Shown piece by piece: positions 61,778 through 64,000 of a DNA stretch of 64,000 nucleotides; the first letter of the stretch is position 1; every line of letters starts with the position of its first letter. A program made the position numbers and the translations under genes. The stretch lies in contig JACVTC010000116.1 of the NCBI GenBank assembly GCA_016946835.1, forward strand, positions 265,001 through 329,000. The letters are read 5' to 3'. A model generated the notes under the pieces. That model searched no databases and was not told where the DNA came from. It was given only the letters and a program-made list of their open reading frames with translations. This DNA is from Neocallimastix lanati (nom. inval.) (taxonomy: Eukaryota; Neocallimastigomycota; Neocallimastigomycetes; Neocallimastigales; Neocallimastigaceae).

Positions 61778-64000
61778 ATTAAATTGATTATTTAATAATT
61801 TATTAATATAATTTATAATCATGGCTTATTTTAAATAATGTAATACATACAACATCCACAAAAAATTCAAACATATTCATTTATAATTTATTTATAGGAT
61901 CCATTAAAAAAAAAAATTTATTTAAAAAAAATAAATTTTAAATATAAAAAATAAAAAAAAAAATTTTTTTTGTAATTTTTTTACTTTTCAACAAATAAAA
62001 ATTTTATAATTGAACATCTCTACTTAATAAATATAAATTTTGTACTACATTGAAAAAAAAAAAAAAAAAAACTTTATTATTAGTTTATAAAAAAACAAAT
62101 TTTTAAAAATAAATTCAATATTGAAATGTTTTAAAATAAAAATAAATTTTTTATTTTCTTTTTTCTTAGTTTGTTCTATTTTTAATGTATTAAATATAGA
62201 TAGTAAAAAAAATCACAGGTAAATTTGATCAAAAATAGTTATTTTATTATATATAAAAAATTCAAGTATATATTAATTTATTTATTAAAAATTAATAATA
62301 ATTAGATTAATCACTTTAGATATATATATATTTTTTTATTTATATCGGGTTATATTAAAAGACACTTGATATGAAAAGTTTATATATAGATATCACTTGT
62401 CATTATCTTTTACTCCAGAACTGTTATTTCATAATTATATCTTAATTGTTTTATCATTATTATTATTTTTTTTTTTTTGATCTGAAGTGTTCTTTCTCTT
62501 TGATTTTCTGTAAATAGCATTCCAAATAATAATCTTATTGTTTCTTGTATAAAAAAAATAATTCATTTATTAACTTTAATATAACCATTTTCTACAATAA
62601 AATAATATATTTATATAAAATATACTAAAAGTGATGAAATTATATTTCATTCCCCATTTTTATGTATTAATTAATAAATTAGAATATAATGAAAGCATTA
62701 TTATCAGCTAATAATACTGTCAATAAATTCATTAAAATTTTTGAAGAAATTGGTTATGAATATTAAAGTTTTATTCCTTTTAAAATATTTATTTATAAAT
62801 AATTATCATTAACGATTATTTCAAGATGATAATTCATATTAATGAACTTGTTTTTATATACTTATTATGAACAAATTGTGGCTTATATATAATTAATTAT
62901 AATACATTAATACTTCATAATAACTATAAAAATTGTAAAGATTAATATTTAATACAAATGGAGACATTTTTATATTAATTTAAAATTTAAAAATTTTTTT
63001 AATATTTTTATATTAAATATTCTTTTTTTCTATTTAAATTTTTATTTTTATTTTTTATTAATATAATATAGATTAACAGGTTCTTTCTAGTTGATACATT
63101 CCCCAATCCTCAACAACAGGTGTAACCTTGATTAATTTTCTATTATTATTTTTCTTTTATTTTTTTATTTTTTTTATTTTTAAAGAAATATAAATTATCT
63201 TTTTACTATTTTTTTTTTGTTAAAATAAATTAATTTTTTTATACCAAAAAATAAATTATCTTTTTACTGTGTCTTTTTTTTTTTTTTTTATTTAATATGT
63301 ATTATTTTTATTTTATCTGAATTATTCTTTTATATATAATTTTCCCTAATTTTAGTTTTTTTTTTTTTTTTTTTTATTTAAAAATTTTATTTATTTAGGA
63401 TTAATATTAACACTAATAAATATTATTAATGATACTAATAAATATAATATTATTAATATAATATCTAAATTCAAAAAAAAAATAATAGCAAAAAAAATTT
63501 CATATATGGAAAAAAAAAATTATTAGTAATATTATTATTTTCATATACAACAACATAATTAATTTTTATAATATTAGAAATCATAATATATTATTGAAAA
63601 AATTATAGAGTAAATAATTTTTTGTTTCTATTTTAATTTTTTATTTTAATTTTTTTTTTTATATTAATTTTTGTTTCTTTAATGTTATTTATTTTCTTAT
63701 TTTTAATTTAAACATAATTTAAATGAATATGAAACAATATCAAATATCAAATATATTATTTATACATATTATATAAATCATACACAACATTGTATATATT
63801 ATTATATATATTGCTATTACATATTATTATCATATTATATATTATTACATTATATATATTAAATATATTAGATATTTTTTTTTGAACATTATAATATTTT
63901 ATTATATATAATATATAATATATATTATCATATTTATTGTTAAAAATGTTTAATCGTATATGTTGTATATATTATATACTATATATTGTATATTGTATTA
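61778..64000. other. AT-rich terminal region, no confident gene
   Basis: Mostly A/T. Two small complex patches: 62689-62766, a 25-codon frame beginning Met-Lys-Ala-Leu-Leu-Ser-Ala-Asn-Asn and ending TAA; and 63072-63132, an exon-like piece with Phe-Leu-Val-Asp-Thr-Phe-Pro-Asn-Pro-Gln before a GTGTAA. Neither can be assigned. Confidence 0.4.

Overview
The window is extremely AT-rich eukaryotic DNA: long poly(A)/poly(T) runs, AAT/ATT and AAAAT microsatellites, short GT-AG introns with GTAAGT/GTATGT/GTAATT donors, Asn/Ile/Ser homopolymers in proteins, and GC-richer islands only where there are exons or transposon pieces. This composition, a leucine-rich-repeat membrane protein, MULE-like and LINE relics and a fungal-type gene set best fit an anaerobic gut fungus (Neocallimastigomycota). 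That assignment is inference from composition and gene content; another AT-rich unicellular eukaryote is not excluded.

Layout. 1-474: 3' end of a gene with a BRCT-like C-terminus. 1190-2100: decayed LINE 3' fragment (+). 2371-7318: a complete LINE on the minus strand with a 47-nt tail, 13-bp target-site duplications and a 724-nt 5' UTR; its reading frame is broken only by one TAG. 7898-10976 (-): three-exon LRR receptor-like membrane protein. 10977-22275: an 11-kb AT desert with a 57-bp-arm hairpin and microsatellites. 22601-24250 (-): Ty1/copia relic. 25141-26180 (-): LINE 3' fragment. 26666-30880 (-): six-exon F-box protein with a PP2 (phloem-lectin-like) domain, one intron of which holds about 1.55 kb of AAAAT repeat. 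33555-34646 (-): phosducin-like protein. 36968-44499 (+): symplekin in 16 exons that I reconstructed in frame, with a probable U12-type AT-AC intron. 48532-49883 (+): secreted or membrane-anchored CAP/SCP protein. 51478-56268 (+): a second, decayed LINE whose 5' end is a 36-bp-arm snap-back hairpin. 57760-64000: relics of an unidentified coding sequence, of a MULE transposase, and a SINE-like retroposon with 37-bp target-site duplications.

The host genes are unrelated housekeeping and accessory genes: mRNA 3' processing (symplekin), G-beta/CCT chaperoning (phosducin-like), ubiquitin ligase adaptor (F-box-PP2), surface LRR protein and CAP protein. The retroelements tell a joined story. The two LINE copies differ strongly in protein sequence but share a 67-nt identical 5' UTR block. 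The poly(A) junctions of LINE copy 1 and of the SINE-like element share the same terminal bases. Exon coordinates were derived by hand from frame continuity and splice consensus; no search or RNA data were available.
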